A DNA stretch of 12,987 bases from an uncultured Novosphingobium sp. (GTDB lineage Bacteria; Pseudomonadota; Alphaproteobacteria; Sphingomonadales; Sphingomonadaceae), in the NCBI GenBank assembly GCA_937860195.1, contig CALMBN010000126.1:1-12987 (forward strand). The letters are read 5' to 3'. The notes beneath the pieces are model-generated. The model was not told the DNA's origin. It saw only the letters and a program-made list of their open reading frames with translations, and did not search any database. The stretch's first letter is position 1, and every line of letters starts with the position of its first letter. A program made the position numbers and the translations under genes. This document shows, piece by piece, positions 1 to 7,085 of this stretch.

Positions 1-676
1 GAGCAGCCGGCTCACCGAAGTTGTAGCCCAGCGTCAGCATCAGCGAGTGCGAGCGGAAGTCGGTATCCAAGTTGTCACCGCGCGGGGTCACCAGCGCAAC
101 GTTGTCCTGGTTGTACATGCGATACTTCAGGCCAAGATCGAGCTTGCTGCTGACCGGGTAACGGAGACCAGCGATTGCCTGGTAGGCGAAGCCTGAATCC
201 GAATCGTCGACATAAGTCAGGTTGGGTGTGTCGGCCAGAACCTTCACTCGACCGATCCCGGCACCGCCACCGACATAGCCTTGCAGACCGTCGTCATCGC
301 CGAAATCGAGCAGGCCGTTGACCATGAAGCTCAACGCATTCGCATCACCAGCTGTGGTGAAGTTACCTGTGCTAACAGCGGCACCAGCGGTTTGCGGGAT
401 GCCAACGGCCGAAACATTTGTGCCGTCGAGATCGGCTTCGCGGTAGGAAACTTCTGACTCAAGTCGGAACCCGCCAAAGTCATAGCCAACGATGCCACCG
501 ACATCAAAGCCGACTGCAGTATTAAGCAGGCCGAAACCTGGGGACACCAGATTCTCCATGTCTTCGACCAACGTGCCGCCTACATCGCCTTCGATGTACC
601 AGCTATCATCGCGAGCCAGAGCAGGCGTCGCGAGGGCCGTGGTGGCAAGTGCCATCCCAAGGACCAGTTTGCGCAT
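1..676 (-). CDS. Outer-membrane beta-barrel protein, OmpA-like N-terminal domain (partial, runs off the left edge)
   Basis: About 225 codons are present before the left edge cuts the gene; no stop codon is reached. The product begins MRKLVLGMALATTALATPALA, a clear Sec signal peptide with predicted cleavage after residue 21 (ALA/RDDSW). The mature part alternates aromatic and small residues in beta-strand style (YVGGGAGIGRVKV, FAYQAIAGLRYPV, LDLGLKYRMY, SLMLTLGYNFGE), as in the 8-stranded OmpA-like/surface-antigen porin fold. Sphingomonads carry many such proteins, often with a C-terminal OmpA peptidoglycan-binding domain that would lie outside the window. The ATG at 674-676 follows a purine-rich AAGAAGGGG ribosome site (686-694) by 9 bases. 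It lies 166 bases downstream of the DUF2793 gene and probably has its own promoter. It is probably unrelated to the GTA, although an outer-membrane protein next to a particle cluster is worth noting. Family is confident; exact role is unknown. Confidence 0.85.
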   Translation of the reverse strand, partial: MRKLVLGMALATTALATPALARDDSWYIEGDVGGTLVEDMENLVSPGFGLLNTAVGFDVGGIVGYDFGGFRLESEVSYREADLDGTNVSAVGIPQTAGAAVSTGNFTTAGDANALSFMVNGLLDFGDDDGLQGYVGGGAGIGRVKVLADTPNLTYVDDSDSGFAYQAIAGLRYPVSSKLDLGLKYRMYNQDNVALVTPRGDNLDTDFRSHSLMLTLGYNFGEPAA

Positions 677-842
677 TTTGGAATTCCCCTTCTTGAAGGT
701 TTGAGCCACCGATTACGTGCTGTTTAACGGGATCAAATTGGCCGCGCAAGCATGCAGGTCGGCGATGTGTTGCAGAACTGCCACGGTTTGCGCCAAGTTT
801 CGCACGAAACGACCCGAAATTCCGACATTTCGATGGGGTCAA
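677..842 (-). promoter_or_regulatory. Intergenic region upstream of the beta-barrel gene, with inverted repeats and a weak promoter candidate
   Basis: This 166-base gap separates the end of the GTA cluster from the beta-barrel gene. On the minus strand a weak sigma-70-like pair can be drawn: TTGCGC (744-749), a 17-base spacer, and TAAACA (721-726), which matches only 3 of 6 in the -10 box. The ribosome site AAGAAGGGG is at 686-694. Upstream are two short inverted repeats, described separately. No T-rich run follows them, so a factor-independent terminator for the GTA operon is not evident. Confidence 0.4.
797..832. repeat. Pair of short inverted repeats built from CGAAA/TTTCG units
   Basis: Two inverted repeats stand side by side: GTTTCG-CA-CGAAAC at 797-810 and CGAAAT-TCCGAC-ATTTCG at 815-832. 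Each has perfect 6-base arms. The shared CGAAA/TTTCG element allows alternative pairing between the two. They lie just past the DUF2793 stop codon and about 50 bases upstream of the weak -35 candidate of the beta-barrel gene. They could be an operator for a dimeric regulator or a weak RNA hairpin at the end of the GTA transcript; the sequence alone does not decide. Confidence 0.45.
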
Positions 843-1298
843 TCAACTGGTCGGGACGATACCGGCTGTGACGAGGACCGCGATGATCAGATTGATTGCG
901 GCCCGGGCCTCGGCATCAATCGTGGTGCCACCACTGGGTGCTGCCGGTTTGGCGGGGGCTTGCCAGCTGGTGAGGTAGCGTCGTTCTTGCCCGGTGCTTT
1001 TGTCGAGCAAACGCATGCCTGAAACTGGGGCGGCAAACAGCCAGTTGCCGAACTGACGCAGGGCGATCTGACCTTCACGGCCGGACCATTCTCCAGTTGG
1101 ACTGACTCCGATAAGCCACGACTGACCGTCGGAAAGAATCGCAGGCGGGGCGGACTGGGTGCCCTCAATCGCCAGAAACAGCAGCGCATCAAGCCGCGCG
1201 GCGACTTCGTTGACGAATCCTTCTTTCTGAGCTTGCCCGGCGAACAGCAGCGGCAGATCGAGCCGGGGGGTGTGGGTATCAAACAGCGGATCGGGCAT
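843..1298 (-). CDS. DUF2793 family protein at the end of the GTA cluster
   Basis: The product has 151 residues and opens with the family-like stretch RLDLPLLFAGQAQKEGFVNE (12-31), followed by ARLDALLFLAIEG; a middle part rich in Gly/Trp (GQSWLIGVSPTGEWSGREG, about 58-76) looks beta-rich. A Pro/Ala linker (about 113-122) leads to a hydrophobic C-terminal helix of the type EARAAINLIIAVLVTAGIV. DUF2793 proteins occur in GTA-like and prophage tail regions of alphaproteobacteria, and their function is not established. The ATG follows an AAAGGA site by about 7 bases and lies 15 bases after the gp15 stop, so it should be co-transcribed with the tail genes. A small tail-tip or fibre-like accessory role is inferred from position only. 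Confidence 0.75.
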   Translation of the reverse strand: MPDPLFDTHTPRLDLPLLFAGQAQKEGFVNEVAARLDALLFLAIEGTQSAPPAILSDGQSWLIGVSPTGEWSGREGQIALRQFGNWLFAAPVSGMRLLDKSTGQERRYLTSWQAPAKPAAPSGGTTIDAEARAAINLIIAVLVTAGIVPTS

Positions 1299-1313
1299 AG
1301 CGGTTCCTTTGGA

Positions 1314-3500
1314 TCAAGCTGGAGGCGGGGCGAGGGTATGTGGTTCGGACAGAGCCCGGTCACCGCGCTGACGGATGCTGAACTGGCCGGTCGGGACGGC
1401 AGCGCTAAGGGCGGTGAGTTCGGCCGGGATCAGCGCCATTTCCGCTGCAACCGTCTCCCAGCGAGCATAAGTGGTGCCCGGCAAACCAAAACTGACTTCA
1501 TAGGCCTCAGCCTGCTCTCCCAGCGGCACATCGACCCCGTCCTGCCACAGCCAGCCACCCCGCGCACGACGTGTCCAGCGCAGCAAGTGTGCTCCGTCCG
1601 AACGGCGCGACCAGTGGCCATGAACCGGGCTGGGCGGCCGAAAGGCGATGCCGCTCAGCATGATCGGCGCAGTGACCGAGGCACTGTCGCCAAGTCCGAT
1701 CGCTGCAATCAGCGTGCCTGGAACAGCGCCCACTGCTTCCGAATTGAGCGCACTTCCAGTGCCGTCGAGCAATGCAAATGCCTCGCCGATTTGATGCGAC
1801 GCAATGGCGTTCTCGGTGCCGCCGCGTCCGCGCCACAGGCCTGAAAGCCGCCAGCGACCCTGGCCAAGCGGCACTGCTGAGGCGAACTGGATGATCTCAT
1901 GGCCGATTAGCGCGCGATTTGCACCCATGACCAATTGCCGCATGGTAGCATCGACCAGCGACAGGTCCTTGCCGATCAGTTCGACCTCGACCTGTGATTG
2001 CCTATCGAACAGCAAAGGCGATGACGTGGCTAACAGAGTCAGTGCAGTGCCAATCGTCGCGCGGGTGCGGCCCGAAGGACCGAGCGGTTTCAACAACCCG
2101 TCGCCCTGATCGACATACAGACTTGCCCCTGACCAGTTGGGGGATGCCGAAGAAGTCAGCGCCAGAATCAGCGGAACTGGCATGCCGCTGTTGCCATCCC
2201 ACGGCAATTCACAAGCCAGCAAGCTGGTTGTACCGAAGGAAAGATCAGGGGCCTGGTTGGCTCGTCCTGGATCGGCCACAATGACACCTGCGTCGGCAAA
2301 GGGCATCATCCGTGCCAAAGTCAGGTCAACTCCGTTCTCGCGCCATTCCCACCCACGCACGCGCCAATGTCCGGCATGGCCTTGCAATGTGACGGTCGAG
2401 CCGGGTCGAACCGCTGGATCGAGCTGGGTTACGCGCCACTGGATAGTCTGGCGGTTCCACTGGGCTCGATTGGCAGCCTGCACAACCAAACGGCGGGCGG
2501 CGGCGGCATCCAGCGCCGCAGGAAGTTCGATGGTGCGTGGCTGGCCCGGCAAGGGGCGCCCCGGCGCGCGTTGGGCGCCGGGCTGATAGTCTCGGTCAAG
2601 GTCGTAATAGCGCAGCACTGCGACAGGGGTTTCAGGCTCACCACCGCGATTTTTGCTAAAGCCGGCCTTGCCACCGAAGTCGTCGTGGCTGGACGAAGTC
2701 GCGGCTTCAGGCAGCTGTATCGCGGGCCAATCACGGCGGTCGGGGGAAAGCACCAACTGCTCGTCGCAAGCATCGCAATCGACAGGGTAAAACGGATCGA
2801 GCACGGCGAGCGTTTCGGCAAGGGGTCCCTCTCCCGAAAGCCCTGCGATCCCGACTAACGGGACCGCGGCGCTGACATTACCGACCACACCACTGATCAA
2901 AGCGGCCAGTTCTAGCGGCCCATCATCGGCGAAAACTTCGAACGACAAAGAAGGAATGCGATTGCCGTATTCGCTGAGCTGCAAGTCTTCAAACACGACA
3001 TAAGCGAGGCCGCGATAGGCCGGACACAGGCTTTCAGCAGCAGCAAGCAGCGGATCGGAGGCTTGGTCACCGTGGCCCGTGTGAAGCCGGAATGCCCCGC
3101 CGACCTTGAGATCGCCCTCGACGCCGCGCAGCAGCTTGCCGTCTGCCCAGATTCGCCCGATCGACAGCAGCGGGCGGCTCGACAGCGCGACCGCGAAGCT
3201 GGCCGAATAGGTGTAGCCGGTTCCCGAAGGGCTGCCCTTGCTGCCACCCTGTGTCGCGCTATGCTCGACCAGGTCGGTAGCCCAGATAATCTGTCCAGCC
3301 ACGCGCATCCGACCGAAGTGGCGCGGAATTGGCGCGCCATAGCTTGACGTGGTGAGTTTGAGTTCGGCCAGGCGCGGTCCCTCGCGCGCTCCGCCGCCAA
3401 AGATCTTCGCATCGATCGAGCTGCCGATCAGTGCGCCGATCGAACCGCCGATCGGCCCGCCGATCAGGGTGCCAATCGCGCCGAGAACCAGGGTTGCCAT
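1314..3500 (-). CDS. GTA gp15-type tail tip protein ('megatron' homologue), short form
   Basis: The product has 728 residues from the ATG at 3498-3500; an upstream in-frame ATG would overlap gp14 by over 140 bases and adds no family-like sequence. It begins MATLVLGAIGTLIGG, a Gly-rich hydrophobic segment (1-29) with repeated small-xxx-small spacing. Residues 54-75 (YGAPIPRHFGRMRVAGQIIW) and 156-189 (ending GNRIPSLSFEV) match the conserved N-terminal hub part of RcGTA gp15 (rcc01698). The C-terminal third, with RLSGLWRGRGGTEN, fits the Rcc01698-type C-terminal domain. RcGTA gp15 is about 1,300 residues and contains a GTA TIM-barrel domain; here the text moves on directly after FEV and no such barrel is apparent. 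In RcGTA this protein caps the baseplate and is thought to penetrate the recipient envelope. It lies 10 bases after gp14 with only a weak GAAAG ribosome site. The assignment is strong; the domain loss is judged by eye. Confidence 0.88.
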   Translation of the reverse strand: MATLVLGAIGTLIGGPIGGSIGALIGSSIDAKIFGGGAREGPRLAELKLTTSSYGAPIPRHFGRMRVAGQIIWATDLVEHSATQGGSKGSPSGTGYTYSASFAVALSSRPLLSIGRIWADGKLLRGVEGDLKVGGAFRLHTGHGDQASDPLLAAAESLCPAYRGLAYVVFEDLQLSEYGNRIPSLSFEVFADDGPLELAALISGVVGNVSAAVPLVGIAGLSGEGPLAETLAVLDPFYPVDCDACDEQLVLSPDRRDWPAIQLPEAATSSSHDDFGGKAGFSKNRGGEPETPVAVLRYYDLDRDYQPGAQRAPGRPLPGQPRTIELPAALDAAAARRLVVQAANRAQWNRQTIQWRVTQLDPAVRPGSTVTLQGHAGHWRVRGWEWRENGVDLTLARMMPFADAGVIVADPGRANQAPDLSFGTTSLLACELPWDGNSGMPVPLILALTSSASPNWSGASLYVDQGDGLLKPLGPSGRTRATIGTALTLLATSSPLLFDRQSQVEVELIGKDLSLVDATMRQLVMGANRALIGHEIIQFASAVPLGQGRWRLSGLWRGRGGTENAIASHQIGEAFALLDGTGSALNSEAVGAVPGTLIAAIGLGDSASVTAPIMLSGIAFRPPSPVHGHWSRRSDGAHLLRWTRRARGGWLWQDGVDVPLGEQAEAYEVSFGLPGTTYARWETVAAEMALIPAELTALSAAVPTGQFSIRQRGDRALSEPHTLAPPPA

Positions 3501-3510
3501 GGATTTGCTT

Positions 3511-3915
3511 TCAAATGGGAGGGACGAGCCGCCAGTGGTGAAGGAGTTCGCCGCTAGGCAAATCGGGCTGGCGGACCACCCGGCGCAGTCCGGCGTGAGC
3601 GTGCACCCAGCATTGGTTTCCGGCGATGGCGAGGTGAAATTGCCCGGCACCAAGCCGCAGCATCACCACGTCACCTGGCCGGGATGGCGTGTCAGTGACT
3701 GTGAAACCCATAGTTGCCGGGTCAGGCAACCACTGGGTCAAACCTGAAAGGCGCAGGCTGTATCCCGTCGGCACGGCGATTGCGCGGCCCAGCGCCGCCA
3801 TCGCCGCCGCCAGCAACCCGATGCAGTCCAGCCCGGTGGCCGGATCGCGGCCATGAAGGCGAAAGCGAGTGCCGACCAGTGCTTCGGCGGCCTTGGCCAG
3901 ATCGACTCCAGTCAT
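3511..3915 (-). CDS. GTA gp14, NlpC/P60 family cell-wall peptidase
   Basis: The product has 134 residues. The start chosen is the ATG at 3913-3915, which overlaps the gp13 stop as ATGA; an in-frame extension to 4029 would run deep into gp13 and carries no family-like sequence. The NlpC/P60 catalytic features are visible: GLDCIGLL with nucleophile Cys31, RPGDVVML (79-86), and FHLAIAG with His94; His105 or His107 could be the third polar residue. The family hydrolyses peptide cross-links of peptidoglycan. In RcGTA the equivalent protein sits at the tail tip and opens the recipient cell wall for DNA entry. The length is normal for the GTA form. Placed between hub protein gp13 and tip protein gp15, it fits exactly. 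Confidence 0.93.
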   Translation of the reverse strand: MTGVDLAKAAEALVGTRFRLHGRDPATGLDCIGLLAAAMAALGRAIAVPTGYSLRLSGLTQWLPDPATMGFTVTDTPSRPGDVVMLRLGAGQFHLAIAGNQCWVHAHAGLRRVVRQPDLPSGELLHHWRLVPPI

Positions 3916-4733
3916 GTGGCTGGCGATGGGTAGCGGGTGACAAGATCGTTGCCCGGCAAGTGCGGTTCGCCCTGAAAGTTGATCACGTTGCTGAACCGGT
4001 TGGCGCAGGTCGCCAGCGTGCGATCGCAACCTTCGCGCAGGTGCGCCCGGGCACCCAAAGGGGGCGCTTGGTCAAGCGGGGAGTCTAGCACCAGCGCTGT
4101 TCCGCTCAGCGCAACCACGCCCATCGTTTGCCCGGCGTAAGGCCCATCCAGCCAACGCAAGGTCCCGCCAATAAAGTCGGTCGGGGCAGCGCCGATGGTC
4201 AGGCTGACTGAATTGACAGCGGGATCGAAAGCGGCAAGCCCGCCCTCATGGCTGAATCGCGCTGCCGAGAGCGTGCAACCCGGTCCACAGAATGCTGCGC
4301 GGCACGATGGGCTGGTGCGGGGAACTGGATCGCGCTGCAATTCCAACTTTCGGCTTTCCAACGCGGCGGTGAAGCTGCCAGCCTCCTCGGTAACGGTGCC
4401 GATTGTGCCGCGGTAGATCACATGTCTCTCCAGGCTTTCCCAGTCGACCAATCCGATGAGCACCCGCGCACCATCGAACCGCCCGGTGGCAAGATCGGTG
4501 GCAGAAATCGAATCGTGGCTCAGCGCGCCTTGCACTTCGGCGCTGTCGGGTTCGAAATCGGCTGAGCGGCGGATTGCCGATGGGATCATGCCGGGGGCGG
4601 CGCGGTGCAGCACCCCGTCAAACCACAGGTCGCGATCGTGGGCGGTGAAGCCCAGCGTCACTCCGTCTCGTCGGATTACCCGCCAAAAGCTGGCAGCGGT
4701 TTCGAGCGCCAGATTGAACCAGACCCGGCTCAT
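3912..4733 (-). CDS. GTA gp13, tail hub protein (DUF2163 / phage BR0599 family)
   Basis: The product has 273 residues and is full length for the family. The N-terminal half (about 1-135) is DUF2163-like (LGFTAHDRDL, DWESLERHVIYRGTIG). The C-terminal half carries the BR0599-type signature with five cysteines: C144, C149 and C153 in SCRAAFCGPGC, and C236 and C243 in EGCDRTLATC. It ends with the motif NFQGEPHLPGND. Related hub proteins, such as lambda gpL, hold an iron-sulphur cluster with C-terminal cysteines, and four of these five are the natural ligands here (inference). The hub closes the tail tube and anchors gp12 and gp15. Its ATG overlaps the stop of the gp12 fusion as ATGA, and its own stop overlaps the gp14 start in the same way, so translation is probably coupled. 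Confidence 0.92.
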   Translation of the reverse strand: MSRVWFNLALETAASFWRVIRRDGVTLGFTAHDRDLWFDGVLHRAAPGMIPSAIRRSADFEPDSAEVQGALSHDSISATDLATGRFDGARVLIGLVDWESLERHVIYRGTIGTVTEEAGSFTAALESRKLELQRDPVPRTSPSCRAAFCGPGCTLSAARFSHEGGLAAFDPAVNSVSLTIGAAPTDFIGGTLRWLDGPYAGQTMGVVALSGTALVLDSPLDQAPPLGARAHLREGCDRTLATCANRFSNVINFQGEPHLPGNDLVTRYPSPAT

Positions 4734-7066
4734 GCCTCGCCCTCGCGAATTTCGATCACCGGCACGCTGGGCGCTTCTCCGGCGGCGAACACCGCTCCAG
4801 CGATTTCGAGCCGATCCTCGGCAAAGCGAACCGGAACGTCGAACAGGTATCCGGCACGAACCGGCTTTCCGCTGGCAGGCGGAGTGGTGAGGCGGACTAC
4901 GCCGCCCGGGTCGAGCGCAAAGGCAGTTGTCGCGATGCCATCGATGCTGACCAGCAGGCTGTCAGGCCGGGGCCTGGTGATCCGGCGTAGTTGTTCTGAC
5001 CCGAGCTCGCCATAGCGCTTGACCAGTGCGAAGCTGGCTTTGAGCCCGTCACCAGCACCCAGCAACTGGTCGGCAACAGTTGGCGTTCCGGTCATGGCAT
5101 TGGAGCTGAAGTCCGAAGGATCGCGCAGACGGAACCCGCGCGCCGCACCGCGCCGGGCCCGGAAAAAGCTCAACAGCACCCCCATTTCGGCATCTGAGCG
5201 GATCCCCGGACCGACATCGAAGCGCAACCGCGCGTCTGACCACAGGCTGTTGCGGCGCTCAAAGCCAGAGGCGGTGACCGCGACACTGGTCGAAAACTCC
5301 GGAACCACGGTGGCATCGCGGCCAAGGGCGAGCGGGTAGGGCACATCGTCGAAGGGCAGCATGGCATCCTCTTCAGTGGGAGGGGGCAGGCGGACAAAGC
5401 CGTCGCGGCAAACCTGAGGCAGGGCCCAGACGAACCGTTCGTGGGCTTGTCTTCCGGAAGCTTCGTCGATTCCGGCATCGATCGCACGCCACAGATCGGC
5501 ATTGGCTGGATCGAGCACGAAGCCTGCGAGATAGTCAGTCGCTGCGGCAGGATAGCCCAGCCGGGTGCCGATTTCGGCATAGGCCGTGCGGCGAAAGGCT
5601 TCGGCACCGCTGGTCAGCCAGTCATAGTCTTCGACCTGGAGCCGGTCGAACGCCGGGCTGGCCCAACCGATCGGCAGGTTGGCGCGCTTGGCCTCGGGCA
5701 TGGCTGGATCGAGAACGCCCGGCAGGAAGGTCAGCAACAGCACTTCGGCGCTTTGCGGTGCTGCGGCGCTGCGCACGGCATTGCGCAGGGTGATGGTTGT
5801 GCCCGCGAGCAGTGTCCCGGCCTGATCGAGCAAAGCCCTTTGCGCAGCGTTGAGCGCGGCGCGCATGTCGGGAATGACAACCGGACTGCCGCCGAATTCT
5901 GCGGCGGCTGCGGCATCATAGAGGCACGGCCGACCATCGGCCATGATCCACCACCACGGCTCGCCGATTTGGAACCGGACCGGGACGTTCGCGACTTTCA
6001 TCAACGCGACGAAACCGCTGGCGGCACTTTGCAGCCAGGCCATTGCGGCGTTGCTGGCCGGCGAGAGCAGCGCCGAGGGCGGGCTCCAGCCGGTCAGTGC
6101 CGGATCGCCATTGGCCGCTTTTTGCTGCCAGGCCGCAGGACAATGCTGCGCCAGCAATTCATAGGAAAGCGACGCAATTGGGCTGAACCCCGCCGCCTTG
6201 GCTGCGGTGAAAAATGCGAGATGCCAGGCTTTGGCCGGGGTGCAGAGCGGATCGCCACTCGCCGGAACGAGGTAACTGCCGCCTTGCGCGGTGAGCCGCA
6301 TGAAATGGCTCATCCCCAGATAATGCAGCAGGCTGCCGCGATAGCCGAGCTGGCGGGCATTGCGGATCAGTCGTTCGGGGACCTGATTGCAGGCATCGTC
6401 ATAGGCGGTGGCCATGGCCAGCCCGTGTGGCGGAACGATGACATCACCGATCTCCAGCATCGCGTGCTGACCTTCGCAGCGGATGGTGGAGAGTTCGACC
6501 CAGCCTTCGGCCGGAGCTGCGAGCGGTGTGGTGCTGCCTGTGACATAAGCTGGAGGGACCAGCGAAATGAACATGCGGTCGATATCCGCCGCATGGACCG
6601 GATCGGCCTCAGCGGGGAGCAGGTAACCTCCCGCCAGACCGGTAAAATCAAGCTGGATCAAGGCATCCGTAGCGGTTCCCTGGGCATAGTTCCACAGCCG
6701 GACATACCAGGTCCGCGCTGTCCCTGCGGCATCGCGGCCTTCGATGGTCAGAACCGGTCCGTTGACCGCATCGAGCGCGATGATACCACCCGAACGCCAG
6801 CGGAAGCTCAGCCTTGTGCGTGAATAGTCCCGGTTGGTGGCATAGGACAGCAATGGGTGATCATAGCGGTCTACGCTATCCCAGATGATCCCGGCCAGAT
6901 CACCCTGGCGTAGAAAAGTCACATCGACCCTTAGCGCATCTGGCGCGATACAGGTCAGCGCGGCCATCATCGGGCGCGGGAAATTGACGGTCCAGAAGCG
7001 CGGATCGAAACGCTGAATCCAGTCGCTGTCCTGCCCTTCGCGTTTCGTCGCGAGCCAGAAGGCCAT
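4730..7066 (-). CDS. Fusion: glycosidase-like N-terminal region plus GTA gp12 distal tail protein (DUF2460) at the C-terminus
   Basis: The product has 778 residues, whereas RcGTA gp12 has about 210. The last 210 residues (569-778, beginning MLPFDDVPYPLALGRDATVV) correspond to the whole DUF2460/TIGR02217 protein, the distal tail (Dit-like) ring protein. The first roughly 190 residues are beta-rich (WTVNFPRPMMAALT, RTWYVRLWNYAQG). Residues about 215-490 look like a TIM-barrel glycoside hydrolase: AKAWHLAFFTAAKAAGF (278-294), SYELLAQHCP (301-310), FQIGEPWWW (365-373, candidate acid/base Glu369) and LQVEDYDWL (476-484, Glu479). The layout also recalls the non-contractile tail sheath-type proteins of roseophages, but that is a weak comparison. 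The ATG follows a strong GGGGGAGGAAA ribosome site by about 7 bases. It sits between tape measure and hub, exactly the gp12 position. The Dit assignment is firm; the N-terminal fold is inferred by eye. Confidence 0.88.
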   Translation of the reverse strand: MAFWLATKREGQDSDWIQRFDPRFWTVNFPRPMMAALTCIAPDALRVDVTFLRQGDLAGIIWDSVDRYDHPLLSYATNRDYSRTRLSFRWRSGGIIALDAVNGPVLTIEGRDAAGTARTWYVRLWNYAQGTATDALIQLDFTGLAGGYLLPAEADPVHAADIDRMFISLVPPAYVTGSTTPLAAPAEGWVELSTIRCEGQHAMLEIGDVIVPPHGLAMATAYDDACNQVPERLIRNARQLGYRGSLLHYLGMSHFMRLTAQGGSYLVPASGDPLCTPAKAWHLAFFTAAKAAGFSPIASLSYELLAQHCPAAWQQKAANGDPALTGWSPPSALLSPASNAAMAWLQSAASGFVALMKVANVPVRFQIGEPWWWIMADGRPCLYDAAAAAEFGGSPVVIPDMRAALNAAQRALLDQAGTLLAGTTITLRNAVRSAAAPQSAEVLLLTFLPGVLDPAMPEAKRANLPIGWASPAFDRLQVEDYDWLTSGAEAFRRTAYAEIGTRLGYPAAATDYLAGFVLDPANADLWRAIDAGIDEASGRQAHERFVWALPQVCRDGFVRLPPPTEEDAMLPFDDVPYPLALGRDATVVPEFSTSVAVTASGFERRNSLWSDARLRFDVGPGIRSDAEMGVLLSFFRARRGAARGFRLRDPSDFSSNAMTGTPTVADQLLGAGDGLKASFALVKRYGELGSEQLRRITRPRPDSLLVSIDGIATTAFALDPGGVVRLTTPPASGKPVRAGYLFDVPVRFAEDRLEIAGAVFAAGEAPSVPVIEIREGEA
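5360..5372 (-). promoter_or_regulatory. Possible internal ribosome binding site and start for stand-alone gp12
   Basis: Inside the fusion, AGAGGA (5367-5372) precedes an in-frame ATG (5360-5362) by 4 bases. This ATG encodes the Met that opens the DUF2460 part, and the product from it would be 210 residues, the normal length of RcGTA gp12. It may be a relic of a once separate gene or an active internal start giving two products. Good spacing and exact placement support it, but GAGGA-like strings also arise from Glu-Glu-Asp codons, which is what is encoded here. Confidence 0.4.
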
Positions 7067-7085
7067 GTGTTTCCTCCCCCTTGGA

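Noticed and set aside
797..845. Factor-independent terminator for the GTA operon
   Set aside because: The inverted repeats have only 6-base arms and no T run follows on the minus strand.
5441..6823. A 460-residue open frame on the plus strand, opposite the gp12 fusion
   Set aside because: It lies fully antisense to a well-supported gene, has low-complexity Arg/Gly/Ala-rich content and no recognisable domain; long antisense frames are common in GC-rich DNA with strong codon bias.
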